Below, piece by piece: positions 10,990 through 22,695 of a stretch of DNA of 64,000 bases. How positions within the stretch are numbered: position 1 is the stretch's first letter; every line of letters starts with the position of its first letter. A program made the translations under genes and the position numbers. Location of the stretch: NCBI GenBank assembly GCA_963681505.1, contig OY811987.1, forward strand, positions 5,128,978 to 5,192,977. The letters are read 5' to 3'. The stretch comes from Eunapius fragilis (taxonomy: Eukaryota; Porifera; Demospongiae; Spongillida; Spongillidae). The notes under the pieces were generated by a model. That model saw nothing but the letters and a program-made list of their open reading frames with translations. It had not been told where the DNA came from and made no database searches.

Positions 10990-11389
10990 TGTCTATCCAG
11001 TTATTGGGTAAGACTTCTTTCAGTGTCTACACCACATGCTGCCTCTATTGGTCACCTGCGATCCCATCTATTAGCCTTGGCTTCAGTCTGGATCCAAATG
11101 ACTTTCAGACAGCATCAAGTGGTGGCTTGGAACAGACACTTCAAAGACAAAAGACCTCCCTCTGTCCTTTCTGCCCAAGGATAGCCTCAGATCCCCTTGG
11201 CCACCTCCCTCAGTGGCATGCAGATGAGGAGGTACTGTAGTTACCCAATCCTTGACATCTGCCATTGCGCCCACCTATAAGTCAGGGTCCCACCATTGGG
11301 TCAGGGCCGAGATGGGCAGTCGTCTATCTGCAGACCTGGGCCAGAGAGGAGCTAGTGTGCCAATGCATGGCCATAGGTAGGGGGGCATT

Positions 11390-11422
<33 letters not shown>

Positions 11423-11560
11423 CTTAAAACTATATTCATCGCTGATCTTTACCAAATAAGGTAAAATGCAATGGCTGTTGAGGCATATGGTAACTGGGGC
11501 AGGAAGTTCAGGAGCACTATCAACCAGCTGACTTCTCGTCTATCCATCGTCTCTTCACTC
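10990..11560 (+). mobile_element. Degenerate retroelement fragment (C-terminal ORF region)
   Basis: Broken reading frames show, in order, LLSVSTPHAAS, a stretch with SLCPFCPRIASDPLGH, and MAVEAYGNWGRKFRS. These motifs, in this order, are what I recall from the C-terminal part of a retrotransposon polyprotein common in sponges and cnidarians (APHAASWL ... CPFC ... DPLGHH ... PLAVE-YGNWG). Frameshifts and a G run (11392-11422) disrupt it. The same family appears at 49690-50030 and 61150-61700. Confidence 0.6.
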
Positions 11561-11813
11561 CGTAAGTCAAGAGTCATTTTTGAAAGTTATGGAAAGTTGA
11601 ACTTGTCCCTGGTTGTGTCGAACTCAAGGACCATTTGGGTTCAGTTGAGGGTCCTTTAGACTAAGTGTATTTTATTGCTGACGTGTATTGCATGTGGTAT
11701 AGTACGGGCATCGCTTATCGTATATTAATTTTAAAAAGGTGTTTTAGGGTAGTGGGTGGAGCGCCGGCTATGGAATCATAGCGCTGTTACATCTGCTCCA
11801 TAACTGCCGAATG

Positions 11814-12073
11814 TTGAAATATAGTTTGGCATTCATTTATCATTCATTTTGTACTTGCTGCGTTTCTTCTGGCATTTCTATAACGACTTATATTTTGTCA
11901 ATTAAGTTGTGATATCAGCGGTAAAAGGTCCATTCTGTAAATGACTATGATAGAATGGACCTTTTACAGCTGACATCACAACTTAATTGACAAAATATGT
12001 GGTTATAGAAATGCCACGAAGAAACGCAACAAGTACAAAATGAATGATAAATGAATGCCAAACTATATTTCAA
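11814..12073. mobile_element. 260-bp foldback element
   Basis: Near-perfect inverted arms of about 120 bases beginning TTGAAATATAGTTTGGCATT, with a short loop around 11938-11955. No coding capacity. The arms differ by scattered substitutions and one small indel, which argues against a recent assembly foldback. Confidence 0.85.
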
Positions 12074-12311
12074 AATGAAGACCGTATAAATATCATTCCT
12101 GGAACACACAGCATGCCGAATGGAGTCAATGAGTTGCGGGTATCCATATCTGGTAAGGCTGGAATGTAGTGAGGTTAGTTCAGATACCAAAATATACATT
12201 ATGATACTACAGAGTATTTATCGCATAATGCAATGTGCATTGGTGGTTGTGTCATAGACTATAATACAGGATCCGAGATCACGTGCGCAGTTACGCGGCC
12301 TGTTACAACAC

Positions 12312-13380
12312 ATGTGGCGATTGCTTCGACAGAGGAGAACATTTCTCACCGTGGAACCAGTATGTCTCGTGTACATGCTCGCCTCTTTCTTCTCGTACTC
12401 GGTGTTCCAGGAGCTCCTACGCACCATGGTCTGTCAACTCGCAGCCAACTGCACCGCCGCGAGTACCAACACTACGCGCGTCGCAGCCGGCTGCAACGTC
12501 ACAGGTGACGTGGACCGCTCCGTGGAAGCCGAGTCGTCCCACTGGCTCCTCTACTTCAACGTCGCGTACGGCCTCCCGTCCATCCTCGTGTGCCTGCTTT
12601 ACGGAGGCATCTCAGACCTGATCGGGAGGAAGCCATTCATTGTACTTCCCATCGTCGGCAACCTGGTTATCACAGTGGTCATGGTGGCTGTTGTGTACAG
12701 CTACACGATGAGTCTCTACTACTTCCTGGTGGGAGGCTTCGTCGCTGGATTGCTCGGCAACTTTGCCATTTTCAACCTCGCGACGTATTCCTACGTGGCC
12801 GACATCAGCTCTCGCTCCAACCGGACCCTGCAAATAGGTGTCTTGGAAGCGATGACGTACCTCGGGGCCACACTGAGCGGCGTGTTGGGCAGCTTTTGGC
12901 TCAGTTCCGGTGGCTTCGGGCCGCCCTTGGCATTCGTTGTTGGCTTGGACCTGCTCGCTATCGCGTACGTGTTCCTCGCGGTGCCCGAGACTCGTGTTCG
13001 CAGCAGCCACAAGGCTCTCTGCTCCTCCCTAGCGAGGGACGTTGTCGCAAACGTTGTGGACATCACAAAGGCGACCATGAACAGTTGGAGGATGGTCTCA
13101 CTGCTGCTCGTCTTCTTCGTCGTGGAGCTCAACTTCTTGGGTATAACTGACACTGTGATCCTGTACACGTTGGGTGAACCTCTGTGCTGGTCTTACAATC
13201 TGGTTGGATACTTCTTGGCGGCAAGCGTATTTCTCAATGGCATCGTGTCCCTCTTCGTTCTTCCGTTGCTGACGTGGATGAAGGTCCAGGATACGTCAAT
13301 TGTGCTTGTCGGTTTGGTAGCAGGAGCCGGAGGTCTTGTGGTTATGAGTATGGCCAGCAAAAGCTGGTTGATGTTTCTTG
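12312..13380 (+). CDS. SLC46-family (proton-coupled folate transporter-like) MFS carrier, first exon
   Basis: A major facilitator membrane transporter. The ATG at 12312 gives a short cytoplasmic N-terminus, TVEPVCLVYMLASFFSYSVF as helix 1, a long loop with three N-glycosylation sequons (NCT, NTT, NVT) and two Cys, then helix 2 and the MFS loop motif GGISDLIGRKP. Several further helices follow. The VEP opening, glycosylated first loop and DLIGR loop fit SLC46 (PCFT/SLC46A3) better than other MFS families; the substrate is not known. The exon ends at a good donor (CTTG|GTGAGT) at 13380. The final helices are missing: no further plus-strand exon is found before the duplicated Delta block begins at 13851. 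Confidence 0.85.
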
Positions 13381-13850
13381 GTGAGTTCTATGCGTATCCA
13401 TTTTCCACACACGTCTGCAGATATATGTGGCACATTTTCCTTTAATATGTATATACTTCACACTTCGGATGATATAAAATAAATACTCTAAATATTTAGT
13501 ACCAGGCAGTGAAACAGTTCCTCTATTAATAAAAAAAGGTCCAAACTTCCTGGTAATTTTTTGTTTTGATTTGCCAAAATGATTTTAATAAAGACTGCCT
13601 CTTAACTTTTTTCTCGCGGGCTCCACTTAATTTGACTTTCGTTATATTTTCTTTGCTTCTTAGCATCTTATCACATAACCTCCACCTCTTCTCACAGTCA
13701 TTGTAGTCGGTTATAAATTTGAACTCCAGAACACAGGCAAAGTGAAATATAAGTGTCTGCATATGCAGTAAGCTAAAATGCTAAAGTACTGTTTTACTAA
13801 TTGTGTATAATAAATCTTATTTAGAAGCATTACATGGCCTTTGAAATGAA
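13381..13850. other. Intron-like stretch, no exon recognised
   Basis: AT-rich sequence after the SLC46 donor, up to the start of Delta block copy B. No acceptor followed by a plausible transporter exon was found. Confidence 0.5.
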
Positions 13851-16060
13851 ACTTAAGTTCCAACCCCTCAAAATCATAAAGGATTGCGCATAAAATAGTT
13901 CCCGTTAAAATGATTTTAATCGTGTTATCACTTCAGGAAATACCCCTACATGGTTATGAAACATGGTGCACAGGCACATTCACACTTATGGAGATATGTA
14001 GGTTTTAAAACGAGCCATTCTGTTTTTGATAGAGACAGGGGGCTGAGGGGTACTTTGTGGTAAATAATCATTCATGGATATGGAAAATATAATAATGGCT
14101 TTGGTGCAATGTGTTAACTTCATTTTGATCAATATTGATTAAAACAAAGCATTTATTAAATTGGTTTTAAACTTTCTTTCACTCCAAAATACGCTGACCT
14201 AGAGATCAGGGGTCCCTACAAAAGAATCTTTTCATGCATTGCCATGTGTGAAAATTTAAATTGGAACAGACCAGTTTTTATACTCATTGTCTCATTAGAA
14301 CAGACACCCATATGTATTACATCATTTCTGTGACTGGCAGCTTTTTATGAGGCTTCATTTCCCTAGCTCCCGTGGTTGGAGCGCTGAGGGGTGGAGTGGT
14401 GCCGTGTGTGAGGTCCATGCTCTCCAAGCTTAGTCCGGCAGAGGAGCAAGGTGCATTAATTGGATATTGTTTCCCATATTGAAATGACTTATCCACTGAT
14501 ATCCCCCCCCCCAACACACACACACACTGTACCCCACATCCCACACAGGTTTGCTGTTCTCAGGTGTTGGTGTGGTGGAATCCATCTGCACGTTGTGTGC
14601 CTCTGCCCTGTACAATGCACTGTTTCCTGTTACTCAAAGGGTTACACCTGGGTTCTGCTTTGCCATCATGGCCATGGTGCTTATCATACCATGCACACTT
14701 ACTGTGTAAGGCCAACCCTGTACACAGCAGTGGGGGGGGGGGGGGGGGGAGTGGTTAGTGGCTATGGAAACGCTGTAGGTTCTCCCATTGCAGAAGCTTT
14801 GAAATTTATGTGCATGATTGCAGTGTGACCTTAACCATGTGTCCATAGTCATAAAGCAAAGAGCGGTCTGGTTGTGTTATGCACGAAGGAAAATAAGTGG
14901 GAATGGATGTAGCAGGGACTAGACACTATTGTATATTCTTTGGGATATGTAGTTTTACCACAGTACCATATCGATACGACCCCTTCTTTGTTTTAATGTA
15001 GAGATTATATGTGCATGTTTTTAAAAAGTATAAGCTTTCATCCATCGCAGTACCCATTTGAAGAAGCCTCTGCTATACAAGTGAATGTATATTGAATAAA
15101 ACATGGTCTAGATATGTCTCTGTAACTACGTTGTGTCTCTAAATCCCCCCCCTCCCCCTAAATCCATGTTGTTTGGATCATGTGTTTGGTTGCCACTAGA
15201 TGGGCACGTGCACATGTATGTGTGTAGGTGTCTTGAATAGTACAAGTTGACAAACCTGATAAACGTGTGTGTACAGTGGCATGTGTACTGTGCAGTCTTT
15301 GCTGACATGTGCCACACTGACGTTGCCGCATCAAATACAATACTTTCCCATTGTAGCATTCTTCACTGCCACCAGAAGATGCCCGCGGGCAATGCTGCTT
15401 CTTTGTCCCATTCATCTGACGAGGCAAAACCACTTCTCAATAAGCTATGATACCAGTACATCTGTACATGTTTGGTTTTTGTATGTGTAAATATTTTTCG
15501 CAGATTCATAATGGTCCAAAGCCTAGTGTACTTACTAGCATTCAATGTTAGCATATAAAAATGGCACCACGAAATACCAGTAGAAATAGATATAGCTTAG
15601 AACTAAGGGAGACTGTAGATTATTGTTGTTCAGATGGTTGATAGTTCTGCAATTATCAATGGCTTTTAAAGTTTACCGCAAATAGGTGTACAACATATTT
15701 CAGGGAAATAATAAGGAATTTGCCAGTTCTAGTATGTTTGAAGGCAGCTGTTGTAGAGCCTTGAAAACCTTATCAATTGAGAACAGAATCAAGACTGACA
15801 AGCAGGAAGCAAACCATTGATTGTAAAAATAGAAACTAAATATTTATTGAATGAATGGCCTAAGTCAGTTCTCTTTGAAGGTAGTTACATACATTGGACC
15901 AAGTTGACTACAATCAGTTCACATGACCACACACCATGGTATATAGTTAGCACATGCAGAACTTCAGCTAAGGGATATAGTGGAGAGTACATGCACAGCA
16001 ATGCTGCATATAACATTTAAAATTTGCTTAAAGCGTGGAGTTGAACGTAGCGATGGTGGG

Positions 16061-17758
16061 CTAAGCCTTTTGGAAGGACAGCTTCATGCTGCCTTCATCT
16101 CCAGCATCATGTCCTTCTGCCTCCTTCCTGTGTTGAGGTAAGGGGATGCCATCTTCAATTGTGCAGTACACCCCGTCCTCAGTGGATGCAAGACCAAGGG
16201 GTGCAGAGCTGAGAACAGCATTCCAGTACTGCGGTGGCTGTTCACTGTGGTGCACATCATGACCTGGAGCGCTGCTATCCACGGGGCCATGTGTGGGGCC
16301 CAGACCATAGAGTGGATTGTGAATCGGAAGGGTACCCTGCATGGGAATATCTGAGGCATGCAATGGAAGAGGAGTGCATATTTGAGTGATCACGGCAGAC
16401 TACATGTACAATTTGATGGTTTTTTTTCATTGATGAAGGCAAATTTAAAAAGTTACAATATTTGTGAAGTAAAGAAAATTGGCTTGTCGGGTATTAAATT
16501 TAATAACTGCAAGTTGATACACCTTTTTTATCAAACTTGCAATAACTTACCACTAGGATAGATCAATAACCAGTTAATTGACATGATAAAAATTAATTCA
16601 CGGAATTTGTCATAATTTTAACTTCACTAAAGTGTCTCGATTGTTTTAAATGTCGGCATGGTTTATAAGTTCACTAAAACATGTTAGAAATATTAGATAC
16701 ATGTGGCATGCCCTAACGCCACTTCATGATAACCACAGTTGCTTACTGTAAGATCTCTGATCCCTCTGCCTCTTCACACGGAGTAAGCAGACGATTCCCA
16801 CAGCAATTAATATCACTGTTGCTACAATAACAGCCATGAGGGCCGCACCCACATGAAGTGATACTGAGGCGAGCTTCCACTCTGCTACTGTAGGCTGTGA
16901 TGCTGTGGGCGTAATAGTCAACATACCCATGCAATGCATCACAGAGAGGCATGTTGTACACGTATTATTGTATCCGAAACCGTGGGGTGGGGGGTGGAGC
17001 CTCTGCTATCAACCAAATTGCTAGCAGTATTGGCAAATGTCATGCCCTTGTCCCATTCCAATGTATTCTGTGTCCCATTCCAACACACACACACATTGCA
17101 ACTGAAGTTCTTCCCCCCCACCAGCTCACCATCATTAACAATATTTAATCAGTACTGTGTACTGCGTTGGAACACACGATTCCAACACCGGGCCGTTTTG
17201 AACAACTGGTGGTACTGAAACAGAAATAAGGCTTTGGGGTTTAGGGGGTGGAGCTGAAGATTCGTTCCCCTAGCTACTTCGCACCCATGTCCAAATCCAC
17301 CACCTGGGCTTTTTTTTTTTTTAAGATTAATAAAAATGCTCTTTCATTGTTGCCATGTTGAGTGCATTCATACTACGAACTCATTCTAACCATCTGAGTC
17401 ATTTGCCACTAACACAAACAGGTCGTATTACCTCACTGTACCCGGCCCTGGATTGAATATGTACCCCTGGCATGGGGGGAAACCATACCAATGTCCACTT
17501 CATTAGACCCATGACACCTTCATTGCATACGTTCAACCTTCCATCTCTTACATTCATCCTCCCAGGCTCCACCCCACGGGGTCTGGTGGTAAACCTCACT
17601 GTGCGTGGTACTTGTTTCGCTGGCACGCACAACACTGGTCTCGCACTGCGTGCCCTTGTATCCCGCTGGGCAGATACAAATGTATCCATCCCCCTGCAGT
17701 TGAAGGTGGTGGGGGGGGGGGGGGGGGGTTGAGTTGGGTGAGGATGGGAAAGAAATGT

Positions 17759-17840
<82 letters not shown>

Positions 17841-20499
17841 CCACATATTGTCACTACTGAACACGTTATATTTTCCAAATGTTCGGCTATCTTCTAGTGT
17901 GCAAGTTTATTAGCTCACCCTTATACATGCCCCTAGCCGTTCGTTACTGAAGCACAGCAGGGCTTGCAAAATCTCACGCTTACCACATTGACGTAAGTAC
18001 CGCCATGAAAGCATATATCCAATTCACGCACATCACAGAAAGCACCACCAAAACCATCCGAACAGCTGCAGTAGAAACCGCTGATCGCAGTGCCACCAAC
18101 GCAAGTCCCTCCATTGTGGCAAGGGTTAGGGTGGCAGTCACCCCTGTCTGTCTCGCAGTGCTCTCCAGTGAATCCATTCGGACACCGGCACAGGTAGGAG
18201 CCCACGTTGTCAACACATTCACCCCGGTTCTGGCACACCACACCCACACAGCCATCAATCGCTGAGGTGCAGTCCGGACCAGTGAACCCAGCAGGACATG
18301 GGCAGCCGGGACTCTTTCCCTTGGAAGGGGGGGGGGGGGGGGGGGGGGGTGATGGCCAATGTTGCATCTACATGACATGCACCTACATAAGTATGCAGAG
18401 ATGTCTTCTACGTCACTCAGTGTGTTGACAGATGCCTGTTATCCATTACTTTTTTTTAAAGGCATTTGACTATATTGATGTACTGAGGCGTAAACCACAT
18501 GCACTGCCACACATACACACACACCCAAATGCACACATGTATATATGCACATGTACACGTGCACACACGTGTACAAACACATGCACACACTCACATGTAC
18601 ACACATGCACACACATGCACACACATGTGCACACGTATTCATGCTCACACGCGTAATAAATTGGCTGCCTTGTTGTTTTTAAGCACAAAAACATTGTGCA
18701 CCAGCGTGTTGCAATGGTGTCCACCTGCCGAACAAACATACCAGACAGGCTCCTCCATTAGTGTCATTAGTGCACGGTGCAGAGAGGCACGTGTCGGGGT
18801 TATCCATGATCTCACACTGTGACCCTGTCCATCCAGGGGAACACGTACACTGATACATTCCAGATCCCGTGTTTGCACATGCTCCACCATGCTGGCACGG
18901 CGATTGATGGCCACACACGTCATGATCAAGGTCACGGCACAGAGGACCGGAGTACCCAGGATCGCATAGGCATTGCTCTGGAGTGTTGCAGTGCCCATGG
19001 GCTGAGAGGGAAATATCAGTACAGACATCGCAGTTATACGAAATACTTATATAGATATAAGGTCCTTTGCTATCAAATAAATATGCCCATTAACTTACCA
19101 CACCCGGATACTGTCACGCATTGAGAACACGTCTCTCCTGACCAGCCTGCTTTGCACCTGGAGTGGTTGGCCACGCGCTGTCATACATGCATATACACAT
19201 GCAGCGAGCCCACACACATACACACATATATGTATACCTGCACTCGTTAGGTAAGTCACAGTAGCCTCCAATCAGGCTGCAGTTTGAGCTACAGACGGCT
19301 GCAAGCAATGAATACATTGGGGGCGGTTGACAAAACTTATGTGCAAATATATACAAGTTTCGTCTTCCCATCCTTTGATCCATGTTCTCATGCAGGTTGA
19401 CTAACTAGTAAGGGCCAATACAGATTTAAGCAATTCCACCCTGGAAATAGATCTTTATCCGAGCATGCATGGGTGCTAGCGTTAATGGAAAAGTTAGAAC
19501 GCACACTCACGCGTTATGCAACTTGTTGTCTCATTCTCGTATCCAGGTGAGCACACTTTGCTCCCAGAGGGGTCACACGTGTAGTGACCTGTGGCGTCGT
19601 CGTGACGGATGCAATACTCGTCGCAGGTATTACCGTAGTAGTTGGCGTCGCACGTGAGCGAGTATCTGAGCGTCATGCTGGCGGACCCAAAACTCCCGAG
19701 CTGTTGCACGTCGCTCGGACCTGAGTTACCGCTGGGGGCAAGTGCCGCGTTCACGATGATTCTGTCGATCAGGTCGTTCGAACCAATCGTGTCATAGTCA
19801 CTGATTCGTATAAGCAGCTGAAACCCACCGCCCTATACGAGCAGACCACGGCCATGCATGCACATGCAAAGGAATGACAAACAAACAAAAAAAAAATTGA
19901 ATGCAACTTGGCCTATTGGCATTATTAAACTCACAGTCCACGATGTTCCGGTGAAAACCAGTGGATTAGGAACGTCCTCCGAGATGTGCCCTGGAACGTT
20001 GAACGTTATTTGGTTAGTGTCGTCAATGTACTGGTCGACCGTGCTATATTCTCCAAGGGGACACTGGTCGCTGCGCTCGTCGTAGTCCATCGGTCGCAGG
20101 CAGAACAAGAAGTAAGGATCGCATGCGGTGTGAAAGGGATCACACCATTGTCCCGTCGAGTCCAGACCATTGGGGTTATCGTATGCGATGATGGAGACTG
20201 AGAAAGTCCACGTGGCTGAGCTGAGAGTCTGCAAGCAAGGTATTAAAACAGTAAGCCTATATTGTGCTGTAGGCCGAATGCTTTATCTTTATATTACATG
20301 CGTTCAATCTAACATTACTCGGCGCTTTTACGCACGCAAGTACGGCATGTGTTGAAACTTTTAGCGCCGTCGCGCACCGCTGCCAAGCACGCTGGTCCTG
20401 TTGAGTACTTACTACTAGCGAGGAAGCCCAGCAAGCAGCCAGCATGACTGTGGTAAAGCCCACATTGACATACACGAGGGAAGAACTCCTTTCGATCAT
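16061..20499 (-). CDS. Delta-like Notch ligand, copy B (10 exons)
   Basis: Same structure as the gene at 2314-6749. Exons in gene order: 20413-20499, 19935-20228, 19511-19817, 19238-19298, 19099-19157, 18742-19001, 17984-18319, 17600-17693, 16747-16902, 16061-16350. All frames stay open. Protein-level differences from copy A seen by eye: T to S in ITEDV (MNNL), S to F in GSSGSA before DSL, N to H in GDCNPN, V to A in CPVGY, C to R in VVCASE, L to Q in RDLRSY, one Gln fewer in PLPQQH and V to I nearby. A 2-bp indel just upstream of exon 10 would shift the frame if an upstream TAG acceptor were used, so the CAG acceptor at 16350 (2606 in copy A) is the one that keeps both copies intact. Confidence 0.93.
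17709..17838 (+). repeat. Poly-G and expanded (TG)n in Delta copy B intron 7
   Basis: G run at about 17709-17728 and a TG tract of about 40 units at 17758-17838, longer than the equivalent in copy A. This is the main length difference inside the gene. A pure G run at 18328-18349 abuts the exon 7 acceptor. Confidence 0.9.
19355..19456. mobile_element. Degraded foldback MITE, copy B
   Basis: Counterpart of 5598-5700 in the other Delta intron 3, and related to 53938-54108. Confidence 0.55.
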
Positions 20500-20550
20500 C
20501 AGTATATTATCCCACTGCTTCGTCTATTCATGCAACCGATTGTCAGTGAC

Positions 20551-20557
20551 TTATATA
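20551..20557 (-). promoter_or_regulatory. TATA box of Delta copy B
   Basis: Same GGGTATATAAG sequence and spacing to the ATG (20499) as in copy A. Confidence 0.6.
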
Positions 20558-20948
20558 CCCGTATAGCTTTGGCCGATTATAATTACGTAACCTTTGGCCC
20601 GGTCGGTTACGTAATCGGCCGTCCGGCCGTCGGTTAGACGGCCGCTTATGTAACACGTATAGTGCGTATAATGCCAGTCCGTTACGACGTAGCCGATGTC
20701 ATAGGGAATATGGTCCGGGGCAATTCTTCCTTTCTAGGGAAAACGGACGATCCATCCATTCTAGGGTCCGGGGATCGGAGGTAGATCCACTGTTTTAGAG
20801 CGCACTTGCATTGAATTCATAACCAGCATGGAATTCTTTATTGCTGGTGCTTACTAGATAAACTCGTCAAAATATGCTCCATCCTCCCTCCAATTTTCCA
20901 ATCCTCCCCCCCCCCCCCCCCCCCCCCACCTTCTACCCCCGCCTAATC

Positions 20949-20970
20949 GGAACCTACGCGAGTAGGTTCC
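20949..20970 (+). repeat. 5' stem-loop of element B
   Basis: Stem GGAACCTAC / GTAGGTTCC with loop GCGA, starting two bases inside the element and followed by ATATAGGA. Geometry is identical to element A, but the paired bases have changed together. Confidence 0.85.
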
Positions 20971-20991
20971 ATATAGGAATCCAACAGTATC

Positions 20992-21231
20992 ATGAATGTC
21001 ATTAAAAAAATGTCACTCACGTCTAGCGGGACATTTAAGAATCGGGTCACTTCGCTCTTAGTGGCATTCGAGCGATATAAAAAAGGACAACAGTTCTGCG
21101 TTGTATTTGTGTCACAAGACGGTGTACTTTTAGAGAACAAAAATACTCGTCCCCATCGTCCGTACCCAGTCCCACCTAAAATTTCTCCTCCGTCGGCTTC
21201 TTCTTCTTCTTCTTCCTTCCGGAGAGTATAA
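20992..21231 (+). CDS. Small MNVIKK-family protein of element B
   Basis: Seventy-nine codons: MNVIKKMSLTSSG..., then VTSLLVAFERYKKGQQFCVV, SQDGVLLENK, a Pro-rich stretch, a run of Ser (S6) and FRRV before TAA. It aligns codon for codon over the first ~50 positions with the interrupted ORF of element A at roughly 40% identity, a sign of past protein-level constraint. It may be a first exon rather than a whole protein. No family is recognised, and no HUH nuclease, helicase, integrase or RT motif is seen. Confidence 0.5.
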   Translation: MNVIKKMSLTSSGTFKNRVTSLLVAFERYKKGQQFCVVFVSQDGVLLENKNTRPHRPYPVPPKISPPSASSSSSSFRRV

Positions 21232-22371
21232 CTCACGACAGGAACGTTTGTAAAGCACGCCAAGTGTACCAATCGCTTCAGGATGCGTCCGCAGGTTATC
21301 TTCGGGGGTCTGTTAGACGCCTAACTGTTCGAGCAATTAACTAAAGCGAATAGTACCTCATTTGGTATTCGGTTAAAAATACCCAATTACATCAGCTAGC
21401 TATTTTTAAATGCAATAATAGCCACGTGTCGTGGGCGTGATTCAAATTCTTAATATTCCCGCACGCTGTAGAAGAGGTATACGCACTGAATCCAAGAGCC
21501 TTTTCGGGTCCCTACGGCTCCATGTATAAATGTCCAACATAATGCCAAATGGTTGAGAAACGGAATGGAGCAGCGATAACGTTATAGGAAGGCTCCTGAC
21601 GAATATTCAAGGTATCATTTTCTGCATGACGCCTGTGCGTTACTCTCAACTCTTATCATTCGTTACGCAGCTTGAAATGAAAGCCAAAACTACCATACAC
21701 GTAAGTACCCGACACTATCGCATATAATTGTTTGACCGAATTGATTTCTATACTATAGCTTCTTATATAGCATAACTTTCGAATTCTGTCGGTGGAACTA
21801 CATACGCGATCAGATACTACGATATACAGTCTACAGCAGATAATGTGAAGCAAGTGGCTCCAATTAGAATGTGTCTCCCCCACACCACCGCCCTTACAGA
21901 AAAAAAACCCGGCAACAACTAGCCACTCGTACACCTACAGATATGCCAAACGAGTGCAATACAAGACACGACAAGGTGTCAAGCGCGCTACTGAAAGGAC
22001 CATCAAAGCGACCACCCCGAAGGTGCGTTAATGAATGTTGGATCTGGACATAAATTATAGCATGTATAGTGTATCGCTAAAATATTTTATGCAACAGTTA
22101 CAGCGGAAGATATTGCATCTCTCTCCGTGCTGTTGTTTGAAATATGTGCACGCTGTTCGCTGACAACAATTTCGTAATAATGTTAATGTGTATTGTGGTG
22201 CATAATTTATATCTAATAGTATCAAAGTTGCTTATGACAACGTATTGTGGTTTATCTGATAATAGCGTGAGATCAGTGGGTACATGTAATCTTTGTCTGA
22301 TGTATTATATGGCTTCACTTGCCAGTGGAGGATTTGTTTTAACTAATGGTTGTTTAAATCACCTGTTTCAG

Positions 22372-22523
22372 GTCCAGGTCCAGGAGTGGTTCCATGTCCA
22401 GCTGCAGGATTAGCTCCACCTGCTCTACCTGCTATATATCCTGGATATACAGAAGTATATCCTGGTCCAGAATATACAGCAGTATATCCTATACAAGATG
22501 ACATGCTCCTGGGTTATAAATGA
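22372..22523 (+). CDS. Possible terminal exon of element B, Pro/Tyr-rich
   Basis: A strong acceptor (CACCTGTTTCAG) precedes a frame reading GPGPGVVPCPAAGLAPPALP, then repeated Tyr-Pro motifs (AIYPGYTEVYPGPEY, AVYPIQDDM) and LLGYK before TGA. The periodic YP repeats come from an imperfect TATATCCTGG-type DNA repeat. AATAAA follows 87 bases later. Its 5' partner exon is not certain; the MNVIKK ORF is a candidate. Function unknown. Confidence 0.4.
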
Positions 22524-22695
22524 AATACTTGTACTTATTGTTTAAATAGTAATACTGTGTTTTTAATGGTACACCCACACCTCAAAAAATTGCATGGCCA
22601 CGAGATTCTAATAAAACTGTCATTTGACATTCTTGCTACATGGTTACTTTTCAAGAACTAAATACAATACTAAATCTACCAAAAAATGTAGGAAA

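Larger units (their letters stand above)
13851..20946. repeat. Duplicated Delta block, copy B
   Basis: Near-identical direct copy of 1-7192. Coordinates shift by about 13750 at the Delta 5' end. At the right edge the match breaks at 20946 because element B is inserted there; it resumes at 22979. The stretch 13851-16060 is the shared downstream flank without a recognisable gene. Confidence 0.95.

Noticed and set aside
13381..13445. SLC46 reading frame continuing past 13380
   Set aside because: A consensus donor (GTGAGT) lies at 13381 and the following residues do not resemble a transporter helix.
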